NCBI GenBank assembly: GCA_004298545.1
Contig: SCQX01000095.1
Coordinates: 1-34,259 of the forward strand
Origin: Candidimonas sp.
GTDB taxonomy: Bacteria; Pseudomonadota; Gammaproteobacteria; Burkholderiales; Burkholderiaceae_B
Direction: 5' to 3'
DNA length: 34,259 bases
Shown here piece by piece: positions 7,644 to 18,796 of the stretch. The position numbers and the translations under genes are program-made. The stretch's first letter is position 1, and each line of letters starts with the position of its first letter. The notes below the pieces were generated by a model, which ran no database searches, was not told the DNA's origin, and was given only the letters and a program-made list of their open reading frames with translations.

Positions 7644-10520
7644 TCAAGGGGTCTGTCGCGAGGGTTCCTGAACCAGGCGTTCGATCTGCTGGCGCATCTT
7701 GCCCAGCGTTTCGGTGAACTCGGTCACGCGCAGCCGTTCCTGTTCGACCACTGCGCTTGGCGCGCGCTCCACGAAACCGCGGTTCGAGAGTTTTGCGTTG
7801 GACCGCGCGATCTCGCGCTCGAGGCGTTCGATTTCCTTGTTCAGCCGTGATCGTTCCGCGTCGATGTCGATCTCGACGCGCAGCATGAGCTGGGTGTGAC
7901 CGACAACCTGTACCGGCGCGCCGATGTCCGGCAACCGCGCCGCCACTGTCACGCCGCTTAGTTTTGCAAGTGCCAGCAGGTAAGGGGTGTTGTTCGCGAG
8001 CATTTCGGCCTCGCCCTGCGCAATGAGCGGTGCGCGCACGGCGGGCGACAGGTTCATCTCACCACGTAACGCGCGAATGGCTTCGACCTGCGCTTTCAGT
8101 TCGTCGACCCGCGCCTCGGCCGCGGGGTCCATCAGCGCCCTGTCGCACACGGGGTATGGCTGGATGGCGATGCTGGTCTGCTCGTCGGCGCTGCGTTTAC
8201 CGGCTGCGACACTGACTTGTTGCCACAGTTCTTCGGTGATGAACGGAATGATGGGATGCGCCAGGCGCAGCAATACTTCGAGTACGGTGATCAGTGTGTG
8301 ACGCGTGCTTTCCCGTTCCAGCGGCGAGCCTTGCTGGATTCGCACTTTCGCCATTTCCACATACCAATCGCAGTATTCGTTCCAGATGTAGCGATACAGG
8401 GCGTTTGCCACATTGTCGAAACGGTATTCCGCGAAGCCGCGTTCGACTTCATCCACCAGCCGCTGCAACCCGCTGACGATCCAGCGGTCGGTGAATGACA
8501 GGGCGTCGGCGCGCCCGCCGATGGGTGGCTCAGCGACGGTGTTCATCAGGACAAAACGTGTCGCATTCCATAATTTGTTGCAGAAGTTGCGGTATCCCTC
8601 GCAACGTTTCAGGTCGAAGTTGATATTGCGACCGAGCGTCGCATAGGCGGCCATGGTGAAGCGCAGCGCGTCGGTGCCATACGCGGGGAAACCTTGCGGA
8701 TAGTCTTTGCGTGTTTTTTTGCGGATGGAGGTAGCCGTGCGCGGGTTCATCAGACCGGTCGTGCGCTTTTCGAGCAGGGTGTCCAGTTCGATACCGTCGA
8801 TCAGGTCGACCGGATCGATGGTATTGCCTTTGGACTTGCTCATCTTCTTGCCTTCCATGTCGCACACCAGGCCGTGGACGTATACCGCCCGGAAAGGTAC
8901 CTGGCCGGTCATGTGGGTGCTCATCATCACCATGCGGGCCACCCAGAAGAAAATGATGTCGAATCCCGTGACCAGCACGCTGGAGGGCAGATAGCGCGCA
9001 AGGTCGAGGGTGTCGCGCGGCCAGCCGAGGTCGGTGAACGGCACCAGCGCCGAAGAGAACCAGGTATCCAGCACGTCCTCGTCGCGGGTGAGCGGCTCGG
9101 TCACTCCCGCCGCCAGCGCCTGTTTTTGCGCCTCTTCCGCGTTTCTGGCCACGAAAATGCGGCCGTCTGGCGCGTACCATGCGGGAATCCGATGGCCCCA
9201 CCACAGTTGCCGCGAAATGCACCAGTCCTGGATATTTTCGAGCCACAGGTTGTAGGTCGTCGTCCAATTGGCCGGGTAGAACCGGATGCGGCCGTCGGCC
9301 ACCACGTCGAGCGCCACTTGCGTGATGCTCTTGCCGGGGTGCCGAGTGCCTTGCGGCGCTGGCTTGGTCATGGCGACGAACCATTGGTCGGTCAGCATGG
9401 GTTCGATGATGGTGCCGGTTCTGTCGCCGCGCGGAACCATCAATTTGTGCGCCTTGACATCTTGCAGCAACCCTTGGGCCCGCAGGTCGTCGACCACGTT
9501 GACGCGCGCTTCGAAGCGATCGAGGCCGCGATATGCGGGAGGCGCCGCGTCGTTGATGTGGGCGTCCAGCGTGAGGATGCAGATCGTATCCAGGCCGTGG
9601 CGCTGGCCGACGGCATAGTCGTTGAAATCGTGGGCCGGCGTGACCTTGACGACTCCGGTACCGAATTCGCGATCGACGTAGGCATCGGCGATGATGGGGA
9701 TATCCCGATCGCAGAGCGGCAGCCGGACGTGGCGACCTACGAGCCCCGCATAGCGTTCGTCCTCGGGATGCACCATGACCGCCACGTCGCCCAGCATGGT
9801 CTCGGGGCGGGTCGTCGCCACGACGAGGTGGGTCAGCCCGTCGGTGGGTTCGACCAGCGGGTAGCGGATTTCCCACAGATGCCCGTCTTCCTCCTCGCTG
9901 ACCACTTCCAGGTCGGAAACCGCGGTGCAAAGCACCGGATCCCAATTGACGAGGCGTTTTCCGCGGTAGATCAGCCCCTGTTCATAGAGGCGCACGAATG
10001 CTTCCACCACGCCGGCCGAGAGATTGGCATCCATGGTGAAATATTCGCGTGACCAGTCGGCCGATGAGCCCAGGCGGCGGAACTGTTCGGTGATGGCACT
10101 GCCCGATTTCCGTTTCCATTCCCATACTTTCTCGGTGAACTTTTCGCGTCCCAGGTCGTGGCGGGAAATCTTCTGGGCATCGAGTTGGCGCTCCACGACG
10201 ATTTGCGTGGCGATCCCGGCGTGGTCCGTGCCGGGAATGAATACCGTGTCGTCGCCGCGCATGCGGTGATAGCGGACCAGGCCGTCCATCACGGTCTGGT
10301 TGAATGCGTGGCCCATGTGCAAAGTGCCGGTGACGTTCGGCGGCGGAAACTGAACCACGAAAGTGCGGTTTTCGGCGCCCGCCGCCGGCGCCGCGTGCCG
10401 GCCACCTTTGAAGTAGCCATGCTGTTCCCAGTAGGTGTACCAGCGGGACTCGATTTCCTGCGGTTCAAAGCTTTTAGGTAGCGGGTCGGCAGTGTTTTTG
10501 GAAGCTGGCGTTGGTGTCAT
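7644..10520 (-). CDS. valS: Valine--tRNA ligase
   Basis: Class Ia synthetase charging tRNA-Val, with post-transfer editing of threonine. The protein is 958 residues, typical length. The HIGH-type motif is HMGH at residues 68-71 (in [18 protein letters not shown]), and the KMSKS loop is at residues 559-563. Between them lies the CP1 editing domain ([20 protein letters not shown]). The C-terminus is an arginine/glutamate-rich coiled coil ([19 protein letters not shown]), as expected for ValRS. It is the only minus-strand gene here: convergent with trmD across 39 nt and divergent from ndk across 291 nt. The start ATG at 10520 gives a short proline-rich leader before the conserved [13 protein letters not shown]. 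Confidence 0.98.
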   Translation of the reverse strand: MTPTPASKNTADPLPKSFEPQEIESRWYTYWEQHGYFKGGRHAAPAAGAENRTFVVQFPPPNVTGTLHMGHAFNQTVMDGLVRYHRMRGDDTVFIPGTDHAGIATQIVVERQLDAQKISRHDLGREKFTEKVWEWKRKSGSAITEQFRRLGSSADWSREYFTMDANLSAGVVEAFVRLYEQGLIYRGKRLVNWDPVLCTAVSDLEVVSEEEDGHLWEIRYPLVEPTDGLTHLVVATTRPETMLGDVAVMVHPEDERYAGLVGRHVRLPLCDRDIPIIADAYVDREFGTGVVKVTPAHDFNDYAVGQRHGLDTICILTLDAHINDAAPPAYRGLDRFEARVNVVDDLRAQGLLQDVKAHKLMVPRGDRTGTIIEPMLTDQWFVAMTKPAPQGTRHPGKSITQVALDVVADGRIRFYPANWTTTYNLWLENIQDWCISRQLWWGHRIPAWYAPDGRIFVARNAEEAQKQALAAGVTEPLTRDEDVLDTWFSSALVPFTDLGWPRDTLDLARYLPSSVLVTGFDIIFFWVARMVMMSTHMTGQVPFRAVYVHGLVCDMEGKKMSKSKGNTIDPVDLIDGIELDTLLEKRTTGLMNPRTATSIRKKTRKDYPQGFPAYGTDALRFTMAAYATLGRNINFDLKRCEGYRNFCNKLWNATRFVLMNTVAEPPIGGRADALSFTDRWIVSGLQRLVDEVERGFAEYRFDNVANALYRYIWNEYCDWYVEMAKVRIQQGSPLERESTRHTLITVLEVLLRLAHPIIPFITEELWQQVSVAAGKRSADEQTSIAIQPYPVCDRALMDPAAEARVDELKAQVEAIRALRGEMNLSPAVRAPLIAQGEAEMLANNTPYLLALAKLSGVTVAARLPDIGAPVQVVGHTQLMLRVEIDIDAERSRLNKEIERLEREIARSNAKLSNRGFVERAPSAVVEQERLRVTEFTETLGKMRQQIERLVQEPSRQTP

Positions 10521-10811
10521 GAGGTGCGATATCGAGTGAGAGTGCGCGGCGTGCCCGGTGCGGCGGAACGCGCGCGGCCTGTCGATCGCGCGCCGCGGTG
10601 GCGGGCGATCGAGCCATGGCGAATGCCATATTTTAAGGGGTAGCGCCTTGCACTCCGCATGCTAAAATAGCAGATTCGCAAAAAACGTGGTAGAAGTCAT
10701 TGATTTTGCAGGGCTTCTCTGAATCCGTGTTTCATCGGCGGCGCGATAGGCTCGCTGACCAGTTCGATCGGTGGCTCGATCGGCGCTGCTTTTTCCCTGG
10801 GTATGTATGTC
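10521..10811. other. Divergent valS/ndk intergenic region, no gene seen
   Basis: This 291-bp gap holds the divergent control regions of valS and ndk. An inverted repeat at 10582-10612 can form a hairpin with TCGATCG/CGATCGA outer arms and CGCC/GGCG inner arms; it would lie in the valS leader if that transcript starts upstream. AT-rich hexamers suited to -10 boxes occur on both strands around 10631-10668. CGATCG also occurs at 10765 and 10777, as part of a 12-bp imperfect tandem repeat (10764-10787). A short frame open on + just before ndk would encode a glycine-rich stretch but has no start codon of its own. Confidence 0.5.
10660..10668 (+). promoter_or_regulatory. Putative ndk extended -10 promoter
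   Basis: TGC followed by TAAAAT (10663-10668) makes an extended -10 element. No -35 match is found at normal spacing. Transcription would start near 10674, leaving a leader of about 138 nt before ndk. Confidence 0.4.
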
Positions 10812-11237
10812 ATGGCTATTGAACGGACGCTTTCCATCATCAAACCCGACGCGGTGGCGAAGAATGTCATCGGCCAGATCATCGCGCGTTTCGAGCGGGC
10901 GGGTTTGAAGGTCGTCGCCGCCCGCTTTCAACAACTGTCGCGCGCAGATGCAGAACGTTTCTATGCCGTGCATAGGGAACGGCCTTTCTACCGTGATCTG
11001 GTCGAGTTCATGGTGTCGGGACCGGTGTTCATTCAGGTACTCGAAGGCAACGACGCCATTCAGAAGAATCGTGATCTGATGGGGGCGACCGACCCGAAAA
11101 AAGCCGCTGCCGGTACCATCCGGGCCGACTTCGCCGACAGTATCGACGCCAATGCCGTGCACGGTTCCGACGCCGCGGCCACCGCGGCGACCGAAATCGC
11201 CTTCTTCTTCCCAGAGTGCGCGATCGTCAGCCGCTGA
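10812..11237 (+). CDS. ndk: Nucleoside diphosphate kinase
   Basis: Transfers the gamma phosphate between NTPs and NDPs to balance nucleotide pools. The protein is 141 residues, exactly the bacterial norm when started at 10812 ([15 protein letters not shown]). An upstream in-frame ATG at 10803 would add only three residues not seen in the family. The catalytic phosphohistidine is H117 in NAVHGSD, and the nucleotide-binding [11 protein letters not shown] segment is present. It is the first gene of the ndk-rlmN-rodZ-ispG-hisS-yfgM-bamB-der-hisC run; rlmN starts 3 nt after its stop. Confidence 0.98.
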   Translation: MAIERTLSIIKPDAVAKNVIGQIIARFERAGLKVVAARFQQLSRADAERFYAVHRERPFYRDLVEFMVSGPVFIQVLEGNDAIQKNRDLMGATDPKKAAAGTIRADFADSIDANAVHGSDAAATAATEIAFFFPECAIVSR

Positions 11238-11240
11238 CCC

Positions 11241-12392
11241 ATGCCAACCGTCATCGAACGAATCAATCTGCTGGGGCTCGATTTCGCCGCGCTCGCCGAC
11301 CTGGTCGGTCAGTGGGGCGACAAGCCGTTCCGTGCGCGTCAGCTCGAGCGCTGGATCCACCGGCATGGTGTGGATTCATTCGATGAAATGACCGATCTGG
11401 CCCGCGATCTGCGTGATCAGCTCGCCCACCGCTGCTTCATTTCCGCACCCGAGGTGCTGACCGAGCAGCGCTCCACCGACGGCACGCGCAAGTGGCTGTT
11501 CGACGTCGGCCGCAACAATGCCATAGAGACCGTCTTCATTCCCGAAGACGATCGCGGAACGCTGTGCATCTCGAGCCAGGCCGGCTGCACGGTGGGCTGC
11601 CCGTTCTGTTCGACGGGATACCAGGGGTTCAACCGCAACCTCACTACTGCGGAAATCGTCGGCCAGCTCTGGTACGCGCGCCGCGCGGTCGAAGCCGATG
11701 GCGGTGGCGCCCGCACCGGTCGTGGCCAGGCCGCGCTCGATCGGCCAATCAGCAATGTGGTTTTCATGGGCATGGGCGAGCCCTTGCTGAATTATCAGCA
11801 GGTTCTCGGCGCGTTGCGTCTCATGGTCGATGATAATGCGTATGGGCTGTCGCGCCGCCGCGTCACGGTATCCACGTCGGGTGTCGTTCCCATGATCGAT
11901 CGTCTGGCAAGCGATTGCCCGGTTGCACTGGCCGTATCGCTTCATGCGCCAAACGATGCGTTGCGCGACCGCCTGGTTCCGCTCAACCGCAAGTACCCGC
12001 TGGCAGAGCTGCTGGCTGCTTGCAACCGGTATCTCCAGCACGCGCCGCGCGACTTCATCACGTTCGAGTACGTCATGCTCGACGGCGTCAACGATAGCGA
12101 CGAGCTGGCTGAAGGGCTCGTCGAAATATCCACACGGGTGCGCTGCAAGTTCAATCTGATTCCATTCAATCCCTTCCCGCAATCGGGGCTGAAGCGGTCG
12201 CCATCGGGTCGCATCCGCCAGTTCGCACAGCGCCTGATGGATGCGGGGGTGGTCACCACCGTCAGAAAGACGCGTGGCGACGATATCGCCGCCGCCTGCG
12301 GGCAGTTGGCGGGCAACGTGAAGGATCGCACCCGCATTGCGCAGCGGCTGCCCGACCGGGCGCGAGTCGACCGCGACTTGGAGCGCGTATGA
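11241..12392 (+). CDS. rlmN: Dual-specificity 23S rRNA/tRNA adenine-C2 methyltransferase RlmN
   Basis: Radical-SAM enzyme that makes 2-methyladenosine at A2503 of 23S rRNA and A37 of some tRNAs. The protein is 383 residues. The CxxxCxxC cluster ligands are C116, C120 and C123 ([12 protein letters not shown]). C353 in AAACGQL is the expected cysteine that carries the intermediate methyl group, near the C-terminal [21 protein letters not shown] is a SAM-contact motif. The N-terminal helical domain (residues 1-90) binds RNA. Its stop overlaps the rodZ start by ATGA at 12389-12392. A pilF-like TPR gene often sits after rlmN in related genomes and is missing here. Confidence 0.97.
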   Translation: MPTVIERINLLGLDFAALADLVGQWGDKPFRARQLERWIHRHGVDSFDEMTDLARDLRDQLAHRCFISAPEVLTEQRSTDGTRKWLFDVGRNNAIETVFIPEDDRGTLCISSQAGCTVGCPFCSTGYQGFNRNLTTAEIVGQLWYARRAVEADGGGARTGRGQAALDRPISNVVFMGMGEPLLNYQQVLGALRLMVDDNAYGLSRRRVTVSTSGVVPMIDRLASDCPVALAVSLHAPNDALRDRLVPLNRKYPLAELLAACNRYLQHAPRDFITFEYVMLDGVNDSDELAEGLVEISTRVRCKFNLIPFNPFPQSGLKRSPSGRIRQFAQRLMDAGVVTTVRKTRGDDIAAACGQLAGNVKDRTRIAQRLPDRARVDRDLERV

Positions 12393-12919
12393 ATTCATCG
12401 TCCGTCAATGAGGCCGAGGTGGCCGACGAGCCGCGTTTGTCGAAGCCCGACACGGGTTCGGGCATCTACAAGGGCGTCCAGGGAATCGGGCCCACGCTGC
12501 GGGCATTGCGCGAGGCGAAGCACGTGTCCCTGGCCGATGCGTCGAGCCGATTGAAGTTTTCGGTTCGTCAGTTCGAGGCGCTGGAGGCCGAACGGTGGGA
12601 GCGCCTTCCGCAGGGGGTGTCGCTGCGGGGGTTCGTGAAGAACTACGCGCGGTTCCTCGATGCCGACGTGGCCGCGCTCGTGACCATGCTCGAACACCAG
12701 GTCGACGGCACCGGCGCGAAGCCCACCGCCATCGGTGAGGCGCAATCATTGTCGGGCGGCACCGACATCCCCATGCGGGCCGATTCCGCGCCACGCGCCT
12801 GGGGGTGGCTGATCATCATCGTGCTGATTCTGCTCGTTGCGGGATTCTATGCCATTGAACGCGGCTGGATTCCCGACTCCTGGCTGGTGTTCGATTGGCT
12901 CAGGTCGCTGAAGAAATGA
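12389..12919 (+). CDS. RodZ-like helix-turn-helix membrane protein, short form
   Basis: Predicted inner-membrane protein of 176 residues. An N-terminal helix-turn-helix domain of the RodZ type spans about residues 30-95 ([26 protein letters not shown], then [14 protein letters not shown]). A polar linker follows, then one membrane helix at about 138-157 ([21 protein letters not shown]) and only about 19 residues beyond it. Full-length RodZ, which links MreB to the cell-wall elongation machinery, has a periplasmic beta-domain (DUF4115) of about 100 residues after the membrane helix. That domain is absent, with no frameshift remnant: ispG begins at once (ATGA overlap at 12916). The rodZ-ispG-hisS position supports orthology. 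Confidence 0.83.
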   Translation: MNSSSVNEAEVADEPRLSKPDTGSGIYKGVQGIGPTLRALREAKHVSLADASSRLKFSVRQFEALEAERWERLPQGVSLRGFVKNYARFLDADVAALVTMLEHQVDGTGAKPTAIGEAQSLSGGTDIPMRADSAPRAWGWLIIIVLILLVAGFYAIERGWIPDSWLVFDWLRSLKK

Positions 12920-14214
12920 ATAGCGTTGTTGATCCGGTGGTCAGTGCTGGCGCGCCGGCGCCAGTGGGATGCGGCGCGCGGCGCGCGACCCGATCCGTGC
13001 TCGTTCGCTGGGGCGGCTGCGAAGTCCGTTTGGGGGCCGGGGCACCCATTGTCGTACAGTCCATGACGAATACCGACACGGCCGATGCGGAGGCTACGGC
13101 GCGCCAGGTGCGTGAATTGGCGCGCGCCGGTTCGGAACTCGTGCGCATCACGGTCAATACGCCAGAGGCGGCACGCCAGGTACCTGCCATTCGCGAGAAG
13201 CTCGACCGCGCGGGGGTGTCCGTGCCCCTGGTGGGCGATTTTCATTACAACGGCCACCGTTTGCTGACGGAATTCCCTGGCTGTGCCCAGACCCTGTCCA
13301 AGTACCGCATCAACCCGGGCAACATGGGAACAGGCAAGAAGCGCGGCGACAATTTCGCGCGAATGATCGAGGTAGCCTGCCGGTACGACAAGCCCGTGCG
13401 CATCGGCGTCAACTGGGGCAGCCTGGATCAGGAGCTTCTGGCGCACATGATGGACGACAACGGCCGGCTGGCGCAACCGCTCGATGCCGCGGCGGTCATG
13501 CGCCGCGCGCTGGTTGCATCGGCCGTGTCGAATGCGCGCCGCGCCGAGGCGCTTGGGCTTTCGCCCAACGGCATCGTTCTGTCCAGCAAGGTCAGCCAGG
13601 TTCAGGATCTGGTCGCAGTTTATCGCGACCTGTCGGCGCAGTGCGATTATCCACTGCATCTGGGCCTGACCGAAGCGGGAATGGGCAGTAAAGGTATCGT
13701 GGCCTCCACCGCCGCGTTGGCCATTCTGCTGCAGGAAGGCATCGGCGACACGATACGCGTTTCGCTCACCCCCGATCCGGGTGGCAGGCGCACGCGTGAA
13801 GTGGTCGTCGCCCAGGAGATTCTGCAAAGCCTGAATTTACGCGCTTTTGCGCCCATGGTTGCGGCGTGTCCGGGGTGCGGGCGCACCAGCAGCACGGTCT
13901 TTCAGAAGCTTGCGGCCAGCATCCAGGGTTATCTGCGTGATCAGATGCCCGTCTGGAAGACGCGCTACCCGGGGGTCGAAACCATGCATGTCGCGGTAAT
14001 GGGCTGCGTGGTGAACGGGCCGGGCGAAAGCCGTCATGCCGACATCGGCATCAGCCTGCCGGGTACGGGCGAGGTTCCCGCCGCGCCGGTTTATGTCGAC
14101 GGCAAGCACACGGTCACGCTCAAAGGCGACACGATCGCCGAAGAGTTTCAGGCTATCATCCTCCGCTACGTCGAGCACCGCTACGGCAGCGGCACGCCCC
14201 CGGATGGCGTGTAG
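12916..14214 (+). CDS. ispG: 4-hydroxy-3-methylbut-2-enyl diphosphate synthase
   Basis: Penultimate enzyme of the MEP isoprenoid pathway, which reduces MEcPP to HMBPP with a [4Fe-4S] cluster. The ATG at 12916 overlaps the rodZ stop and gives 432 residues; a longer TTG-initiated frame reaches back into rodZ. The TIM-barrel N-terminus is clear ([35 protein letters not shown]). Cluster ligands are C318 and C321 (ACPGCGRTS) and C364 ([10 protein letters not shown]), with E371 in the last motif. The length fits the longer betaproteobacterial form. Confidence 0.97.
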   Translation: MNSVVDPVVSAGAPAPVGCGARRATRSVLVRWGGCEVRLGAGAPIVVQSMTNTDTADAEATARQVRELARAGSELVRITVNTPEAARQVPAIREKLDRAGVSVPLVGDFHYNGHRLLTEFPGCAQTLSKYRINPGNMGTGKKRGDNFARMIEVACRYDKPVRIGVNWGSLDQELLAHMMDDNGRLAQPLDAAAVMRRALVASAVSNARRAEALGLSPNGIVLSSKVSQVQDLVAVYRDLSAQCDYPLHLGLTEAGMGSKGIVASTAALAILLQEGIGDTIRVSLTPDPGGRRTREVVVAQEILQSLNLRAFAPMVAACPGCGRTSSTVFQKLAASIQGYLRDQMPVWKTRYPGVETMHVAVMGCVVNGPGESRHADIGISLPGTGEVPAAPVYVDGKHTVTLKGDTIAEEFQAIILRYVEHRYGSGTPPDGV

Positions 14215-14283
14215 TTCAACCGCCGGCGCGGTGCACCGGATGGCGAACCTGCCATCAACCATAACCAGAATTCCCGTATCGCC

Positions 14284-15570
14284 ATGATGCAGCCGTTTCA
14301 GAAAGTGCGTGCCCTGACAGGCATGAAGGACATTCTGCCCGATGCAAGCGCCCGCTGGGAGGCGATCGAAGACTTGGTGCGCCGCTGGCTGGGGGCGTAC
14401 GGCTACCGCAACATCCGCACCCCGGTGCTCGAGCAGACCCGCCTGTTCTCGCGTGGTATCGGTGAAGTGACCGATATCGTCGAAAAAGAAATGTATTCCT
14501 TCACCGATACGCTCAACGGTGAACAGTTGACGATGCGCCCCGAATTCACCGCGGGCGTGGTTCGCGCCGCCATCGAACACAACCTCCTGTACGACCGCCC
14601 GCAGCGCGTGTATTCGATGGGGCCCGTGTTTCGTCACGAGCGTCCGCAGCGGGGGCGCTATCGCCAGTTTCATCAGGTCGACGTGGAAGCGCTTGGCTTC
14701 GTGGGGCCGGACATCGATGCCGAGCTCATCGTCATGCTGGCGCGCTTGTGGAGAATGCTGGCATTGTCGGATGTACGGCTCGAGCTGAATTCGCTTGGCC
14801 AGGCCGACGAGCGCGCCGCGCATCGTGTGGCTCTGGTGGATTATTTCGAACGGCATCTCGATGGGCTCGACGACGATGCCCGCCGCCGCCTGCATGCGAA
14901 CCCGCTGCGCATCCTCGACACCAAGAACCCGGCCATGCAGGGGCTGGTCGATGCCGCGCCGCGCCTCGGTGATTTTCTGGGCGCGGAGTCGCGCGCGCAT
15001 TTCGAGGGTGTTTGTCACCGCCTCGAGGAAGCGGGCGTCGCATACCGCCTCAATCCCCGATTGGTGCGTGGCCTGGACTACTACAACCTGACCGTGTTCG
15101 AGTGGGTGACCGATCGCCTCGGCACGCAGGGCACGGTGTGCGGCGGTGGCCGCTACGATGGCCTGGTCGAGTTGTTGGGCGGCAAGGCCACGCCGGCGAT
15201 CGGTTTTGCCATTGGCATGGAGCGTTTGCTCGAACTTTGGAATCAGGCCATTGCCGGCGGCGGCCGCGAATGCGACGTGTACGTGGTGCATCAGTCCGAT
15301 GCGGCTCAGCGTGTCGCGGCGTTGGCCGCGGAGCGGTTGCGCGACGCAGGCATTCGCGTCATCGTGCATTCCGGTTCGCACGGATTCAAATCGCAATTCA
15401 AGCGCGCGGACGGCAGCGGCGCGGCCGCGGCCGTCATTTTTGGTGAAGAGGAGCTGTCGGCGGGAACGGCGAGCATAAAATGGCTGCGATCAGAAGAGGC
15501 GCTAGCGCGCGCGCAGCAGAAAACGGTACCGCTGGAATGTCTGGTCGACGAACTGAGGCTGGGGATTTGA
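14284..15570 (+). CDS. hisS: Histidine--tRNA ligase
   Basis: Class II synthetase charging tRNA-His, 428 residues. Conserved elements are: the N-terminal VRGMKD-like segment ([13 protein letters not shown]); motif 2 ([23 protein letters not shown]); the HisRS-specific histidine A loop ([15 protein letters not shown]); [14 protein letters not shown]; and motif 3 ([13 protein letters not shown]). The C-terminal anticodon-binding domain starts near ECDVYVVH. Two adjacent ATG codons (14284, 14287) are possible starts. It lies 69 nt after ispG and 3 nt before yfgM, in the conserved ispG-hisS-yfgM-bamB-der order. Confidence 0.98.
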   Translation: MMQPFQKVRALTGMKDILPDASARWEAIEDLVRRWLGAYGYRNIRTPVLEQTRLFSRGIGEVTDIVEKEMYSFTDTLNGEQLTMRPEFTAGVVRAAIEHNLLYDRPQRVYSMGPVFRHERPQRGRYRQFHQVDVEALGFVGPDIDAELIVMLARLWRMLALSDVRLELNSLGQADERAAHRVALVDYFERHLDGLDDDARRRLHANPLRILDTKNPAMQGLVDAAPRLGDFLGAESRAHFEGVCHRLEEAGVAYRLNPRLVRGLDYYNLTVFEWVTDRLGTQGTVCGGGRYDGLVELLGGKATPAIGFAIGMERLLELWNQAIAGGGRECDVYVVHQSDAAQRVAALAAERLRDAGIRVIVHSGSHGFKSQFKRADGSGAAAAVIFGEEELSAGTASIKWLRSEEALARAQQKTVPLECLVDELRLGI

Positions 15571-15573
15571 CGC

Positions 15574-16209
15574 ATGGCATACGACCTGGAAGAACAAGAG
15601 AAGATCGACGCGCTGCGGGCCTGGTGGGACAAGTACGGTGTGCTTTGCACGGCGTTTCTGGTCGCTGCGGTCATCGCGGTGCTGGGCTGGCGCGGCTGGC
15701 AGTGGTACCAGGGGCATGAGGCCGATCAGGCAATGGGTTATTTCGAAGCGCTCGAACGGGCCGCCGGCCAGTCGGGTGACGACGCCGTGGCGCGCATCAA
15801 GGCGGCCAGCAAAACGCTGCGTGACGACTACGCTTCCACGGGTTACGCACCGCGCGGCGTGTTGGTGGCCGCTGCCGCCCTGCAGCGGCGCCACGACTTG
15901 GCTGGCGCCGGGGAACAGCTCGAATGGCTGATTCACAAGGGGGGCGACTCGGCGCTGATAGCGGTAGCTCGGTTGCGCCTTGCCGGTATTTTGCTTGAGC
16001 AGAAGCGGTACGACCAGGCGCTGGCGCAGTTGCACGATGCGCCGGGGGCATTCACAGGGCTTTACGCCGATCGCCGCGGCGACATTCTGGCGGCCCAGGG
16101 CAAGACGGACGACGCCCGGAAAGCCTGGGCCGAGGCAATCAAAGATCTCGGCGGCGATTCGGCGACCCAGGTCATACAGCTGAAGATCGACGCGTTGAAT
16201 GGAGCCTGA
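15574..16209 (+). CDS. yfgM: YfgM-family TPR protein, ancillary SecYEG translocon subunit
   Basis: Predicted single-span inner-membrane protein with a periplasmic TPR domain. In E. coli YfgM binds SecYEG and PpiD and aids periplasmic chaperone traffic. The protein is 211 residues: a cytoplasmic N-terminus (MAYDLEEQEKIDALRAWWDKYG), a membrane helix at about residues 23-45, then TPR-type helices including RLRLAGILLEQKRYDQALAQL and DILAAQGKTDDARKAWAEAI. It lies between hisS (3-nt gap) and bamB (2-nt gap). Confidence 0.93.
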   Translation: MAYDLEEQEKIDALRAWWDKYGVLCTAFLVAAVIAVLGWRGWQWYQGHEADQAMGYFEALERAAGQSGDDAVARIKAASKTLRDDYASTGYAPRGVLVAAAALQRRHDLAGAGEQLEWLIHKGGDSALIAVARLRLAGILLEQKRYDQALAQLHDAPGAFTGLYADRRGDILAAQGKTDDARKAWAEAIKDLGGDSATQVIQLKIDALNGA

Positions 16210-16211
16210 TC

Positions 16212-17369
16212 ATGTGTATCCGAAGTGTACGCCGCATTGCGCATCTGGTCCTGCTGGCTTCCTGTGCGGTCGTCCTGGCCGGCTGCTCGCTGTTTTCCAG
16301 CCCCGATCCACGCTTCGAGCCCGCGCCGCTGACCACTTATCCGGCGGGCGCCACGGTCAGCAAGATCTGGTCGGTGTCGCTGGGCAGCGGCGGTGGTTAC
16401 GGGTTTGCACCGGTCGTCGTGGGCGATGCCGTCTATGCCGCCGCGCCCAGCGGCAAAGTATCGAAAATTGATTTGAGTTCGGGGCGGGTCGATTGGCAAA
16501 CCGCCACCAAGAAAGGGCTGACGGCGGGCGTTGGGTCGGACGGCACCGTCACGGCGGTGGCCGAGGTCGACGGCACCGTGGTGGCGTTCGACGGCAATGG
16601 TCACGAAACCTGGCGTGCGCGGGCATCCAGCGAAGTCAACATCCCGCCCACCGTCGGTGAAGGCGTGGTGGCGGTGCGCAGCAGCGACTATCGCATCCAG
16701 GCCTTCGACGAAGCGACCGGCAAACCATTGTGGGACGTGCAGCGGCCCGGCCCGGCGCTTGCCTTGAAGACCAACATGCAGATGATCCTCGTCCAGGGTC
16801 TGCTGATTTCCGGCCTGCCCAATGGGCATCTGATCGCCATCAACGCCCACACCGGCAGCGTGCAGTGGGAAGGTCCGGTGTCGATATCGGAAGGCGCAAC
16901 CGATCTGGAACGGATCAGCGACGTGGTGGGCACCCCCCAAGTGCAAGGCTCGGCGCTCTGCGGCGTAACCTACCAGGGGCATATTTCATGCTTCGATGTG
17001 GCGCAGGGCGGGCGGCTCATGTGGAGCCAGGCATTCTCCAGCACCACCGGGATGACCAGCGATGCGCAGCAGCTCTATGTTTCCGATCAGCGCAGTGTGG
17101 TGTATGCCTTCAATCTGGCCGACGGGCATCAGGTATGGAAGCAGGATGCGCTTCGCAATCGTCGGCTGTCGGCCCCGGCGGTCGTGCACCCGGGGGTGGC
17201 GGTTGGCGACCTTGACGGGTATGTGCACATTCTGTCGCGCGCCGACGGTCATTTGCTGGGGCGCATACAGGTGGGCGGCGGCGCGATTTTGTCGCCACTC
17301 CTGGCGACCGACCGTGGCATCCTCGTGCAGACCGGCAACGGTGATCTCGATCTGGTTGGTGTGAATTGA
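16212..17369 (+). CDS. bamB: Outer membrane protein assembly lipoprotein BamB
   Basis: Lipoprotein of the BAM complex, which inserts beta-barrel proteins into the outer membrane. The protein is 385 residues. The N-terminus is a lipoprotein signal with lipobox LAGC, so the acylated residue is C25. The rest is an eight-bladed beta-propeller of PQQ-like repeats, visible as recurring G-x-W or DG-x-V patterns ([49 protein letters not shown]). GGAG at 16200-16203 gives a ribosome site at good spacing. The stop overlaps the TTG start of der. Confidence 0.97.
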   Translation: MCIRSVRRIAHLVLLASCAVVLAGCSLFSSPDPRFEPAPLTTYPAGATVSKIWSVSLGSGGGYGFAPVVVGDAVYAAAPSGKVSKIDLSSGRVDWQTATKKGLTAGVGSDGTVTAVAEVDGTVVAFDGNGHETWRARASSEVNIPPTVGEGVVAVRSSDYRIQAFDEATGKPLWDVQRPGPALALKTNMQMILVQGLLISGLPNGHLIAINAHTGSVQWEGPVSISEGATDLERISDVVGTPQVQGSALCGVTYQGHISCFDVAQGGRLMWSQAFSSTTGMTSDAQQLYVSDQRSVVYAFNLADGHQVWKQDALRNRRLSAPAVVHPGVAVGDLDGYVHILSRADGHLLGRIQVGGGAILSPLLATDRGILVQTGNGDLDLVGVN

Positions 17370-18796
17370 ATCGTGCCGGGTTCAAACCAGTCATCGTGCT
17401 GGTGGGGCGGCCCAACGTGGGCAAGTCGACACTGTTCAACCGGCTCACGCGGTCGCGCGCCGCGCTCGTGGCCAATCAGCCTGGCCTGACGCGCGACCGC
17501 CACTATGGCGAAGGCCGCATGGGCGGGCGGCCTTACATCGTCGTCGACACGGGTGGGTTCGAACCGGTGGCGAAAGACGGCATTCTGCGCGAGATGGCAC
17601 GCCAGACCGAGCAGGCGATCGCCGAATCCGACATCGTGTTTTTTCTTGTCGATGCGCGCGCCGGCCTCAATGCGCGCGACCACGAAATCGCACGGATGCT
17701 GCGGCGTGCCGGCCGCGACCTGTTCCTGGTGATGAACAAGGCGGAAGGCATGCGCGGCGGTGCGGCCGCCAGCGAATTCTACGAGCTGGGTCTGGGGCAG
17801 CCCCACGTCATCTCGGCCGCGCACGGCGATGGCGTGAGCGATCTCGTGGACGAGGCGTTGGCGGCGCTCCCGCCCGATGAAGGCGAATCCCCGCCGCCGG
17901 ATCGCGCCGATGGTCAGGCGCCCGCCGTGCAAGCGCCGGGCACGGCAACCGCCGACGGCGATGGCCAATTGCAGAACTCACTGCGTCACCGCATCAAGCT
18001 TGCCGTCGTGGGGCGCCCGAACGTTGGCAAATCGACTCTGATCAACACGCTTCTTGGCGAGGAGCGGGTCATCGCATTCGACCAGCCGGGCACGACGCGC
18101 GATGCGATCGAGGTGGAATTCGAGCGTGGCGGCGTTGCCTACACGCTGATCGATACCGCCGGCTTGCGCCGTCGTGGAAAGGTTTTCGAGACTGTCGAGA
18201 AGTTCTCCGTCATCAAGACGCTGCAGGCCATCGAGGCGAGCAACGTCGTGGTGTTCATGGTCGATGCCCAGGCGGAAATTTCCGACCAGGATGCCCACAT
18301 CGCCGGATTTGTCGTGGAATCGGGCCGGGCGCTGGTCGTTGCCGTCAACAAGTGGGATGGCCTCGACGCACAGCGGCGCGATCGCGTGCGGCGCGATCTC
18401 GATCGCAAGTTGCGTTTTCTGTCTTTTGCGCGGTGGCACATGATTTCGGCGCTCGCTGGAAGGGGGGTGGGCGATCTGATCCGTTCGGTGGAGGCCGCCC
18501 ACGCCGCCGCCTTCGTGAAATTGTCCACGCCGAAGCTCACCCGGGTATTGCAGGCGGCCGTCGCGCAGCAGCCGCCGCCGCGCGCGGGCGCCTCGCGGCC
18601 GAAGATGCGTTACGCTCATCAGGGCGGGCAGAATCCGCCGCTCGTCGTCATTCACGGCAGCGCGCTGAGGGCGGTTTCGGAACCGTACAAGCGCTATCTG
18701 GAATCCTGTTTTCGCCGCGCTTTCGCGCTTGACGGGACACCGCTGCGCATTGAATTCAAATTGACCCATAATCCATATGTCGAGGGGGCCGCGTGA
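17366..18796 (+). CDS. der: Ribosome biogenesis GTPase Der (EngA)
   Basis: Tandem-domain GTPase needed for 50S subunit maturation, 476 residues. G domain 1 has the P-loop GRPNVGKS at residues 14-21; G domain 2 repeats it at residues 216-223. A KH-like domain follows, ending LTHNPYVEG. The start appears to be TTG at 17366, overlapping the bamB stop (TTGA): it gives [21 protein letters not shown], and no ATG or GTG lies upstream of the P-loop strand that could replace it. The inter-domain linker around residues 170-205 is unusually long and rich in proline, alanine and acidic residues. Confidence 0.96.
   Translation: MNRAGFKPVIVLVGRPNVGKSTLFNRLTRSRAALVANQPGLTRDRHYGEGRMGGRPYIVVDTGGFEPVAKDGILREMARQTEQAIAESDIVFFLVDARAGLNARDHEIARMLRRAGRDLFLVMNKAEGMRGGAAASEFYELGLGQPHVISAAHGDGVSDLVDEALAALPPDEGESPPPDRADGQAPAVQAPGTATADGDGQLQNSLRHRIKLAVVGRPNVGKSTLINTLLGEERVIAFDQPGTTRDAIEVEFERGGVAYTLIDTAGLRRRGKVFETVEKFSVIKTLQAIEASNVVVFMVDAQAEISDQDAHIAGFVVESGRALVVAVNKWDGLDAQRRDRVRRDLDRKLRFLSFARWHMISALAGRGVGDLIRSVEAAHAAAFVKLSTPKLTRVLQAAVAQQPPPRAGASRPKMRYAHQGGQNPPLVVIHGSALRAVSEPYKRYLESCFRRAFALDGTPLRIEFKLTHNPYVEGAA

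Noticed and set aside
10705-10811. Glycine-rich open frame continuous with ndk on the + strand (IGGAIGS-type repeats)
   Set aside because: It has no start codon before the stop upstream except the ATG at 10803, and ndk from 10812 already has exact family length. The repetition follows from the CGATCGG tandem repeat.
10697-10814. Possible small minus-strand protein upstream of ndk
   Set aside because: No Shine-Dalgarno, overlaps the ndk start, and has no family resemblance.
13837-15396. Long open frame (519 codons) on the minus strand opposite ispG and hisS
   Set aside because: It lies wholly antisense to two certain genes, has a composition expected from mirrored GC-rich codon use, and shows no recognisable motif. 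The same applies to long antisense frames at 2758-3792, 3796-5094, 25339-27006 and 29206-30858.
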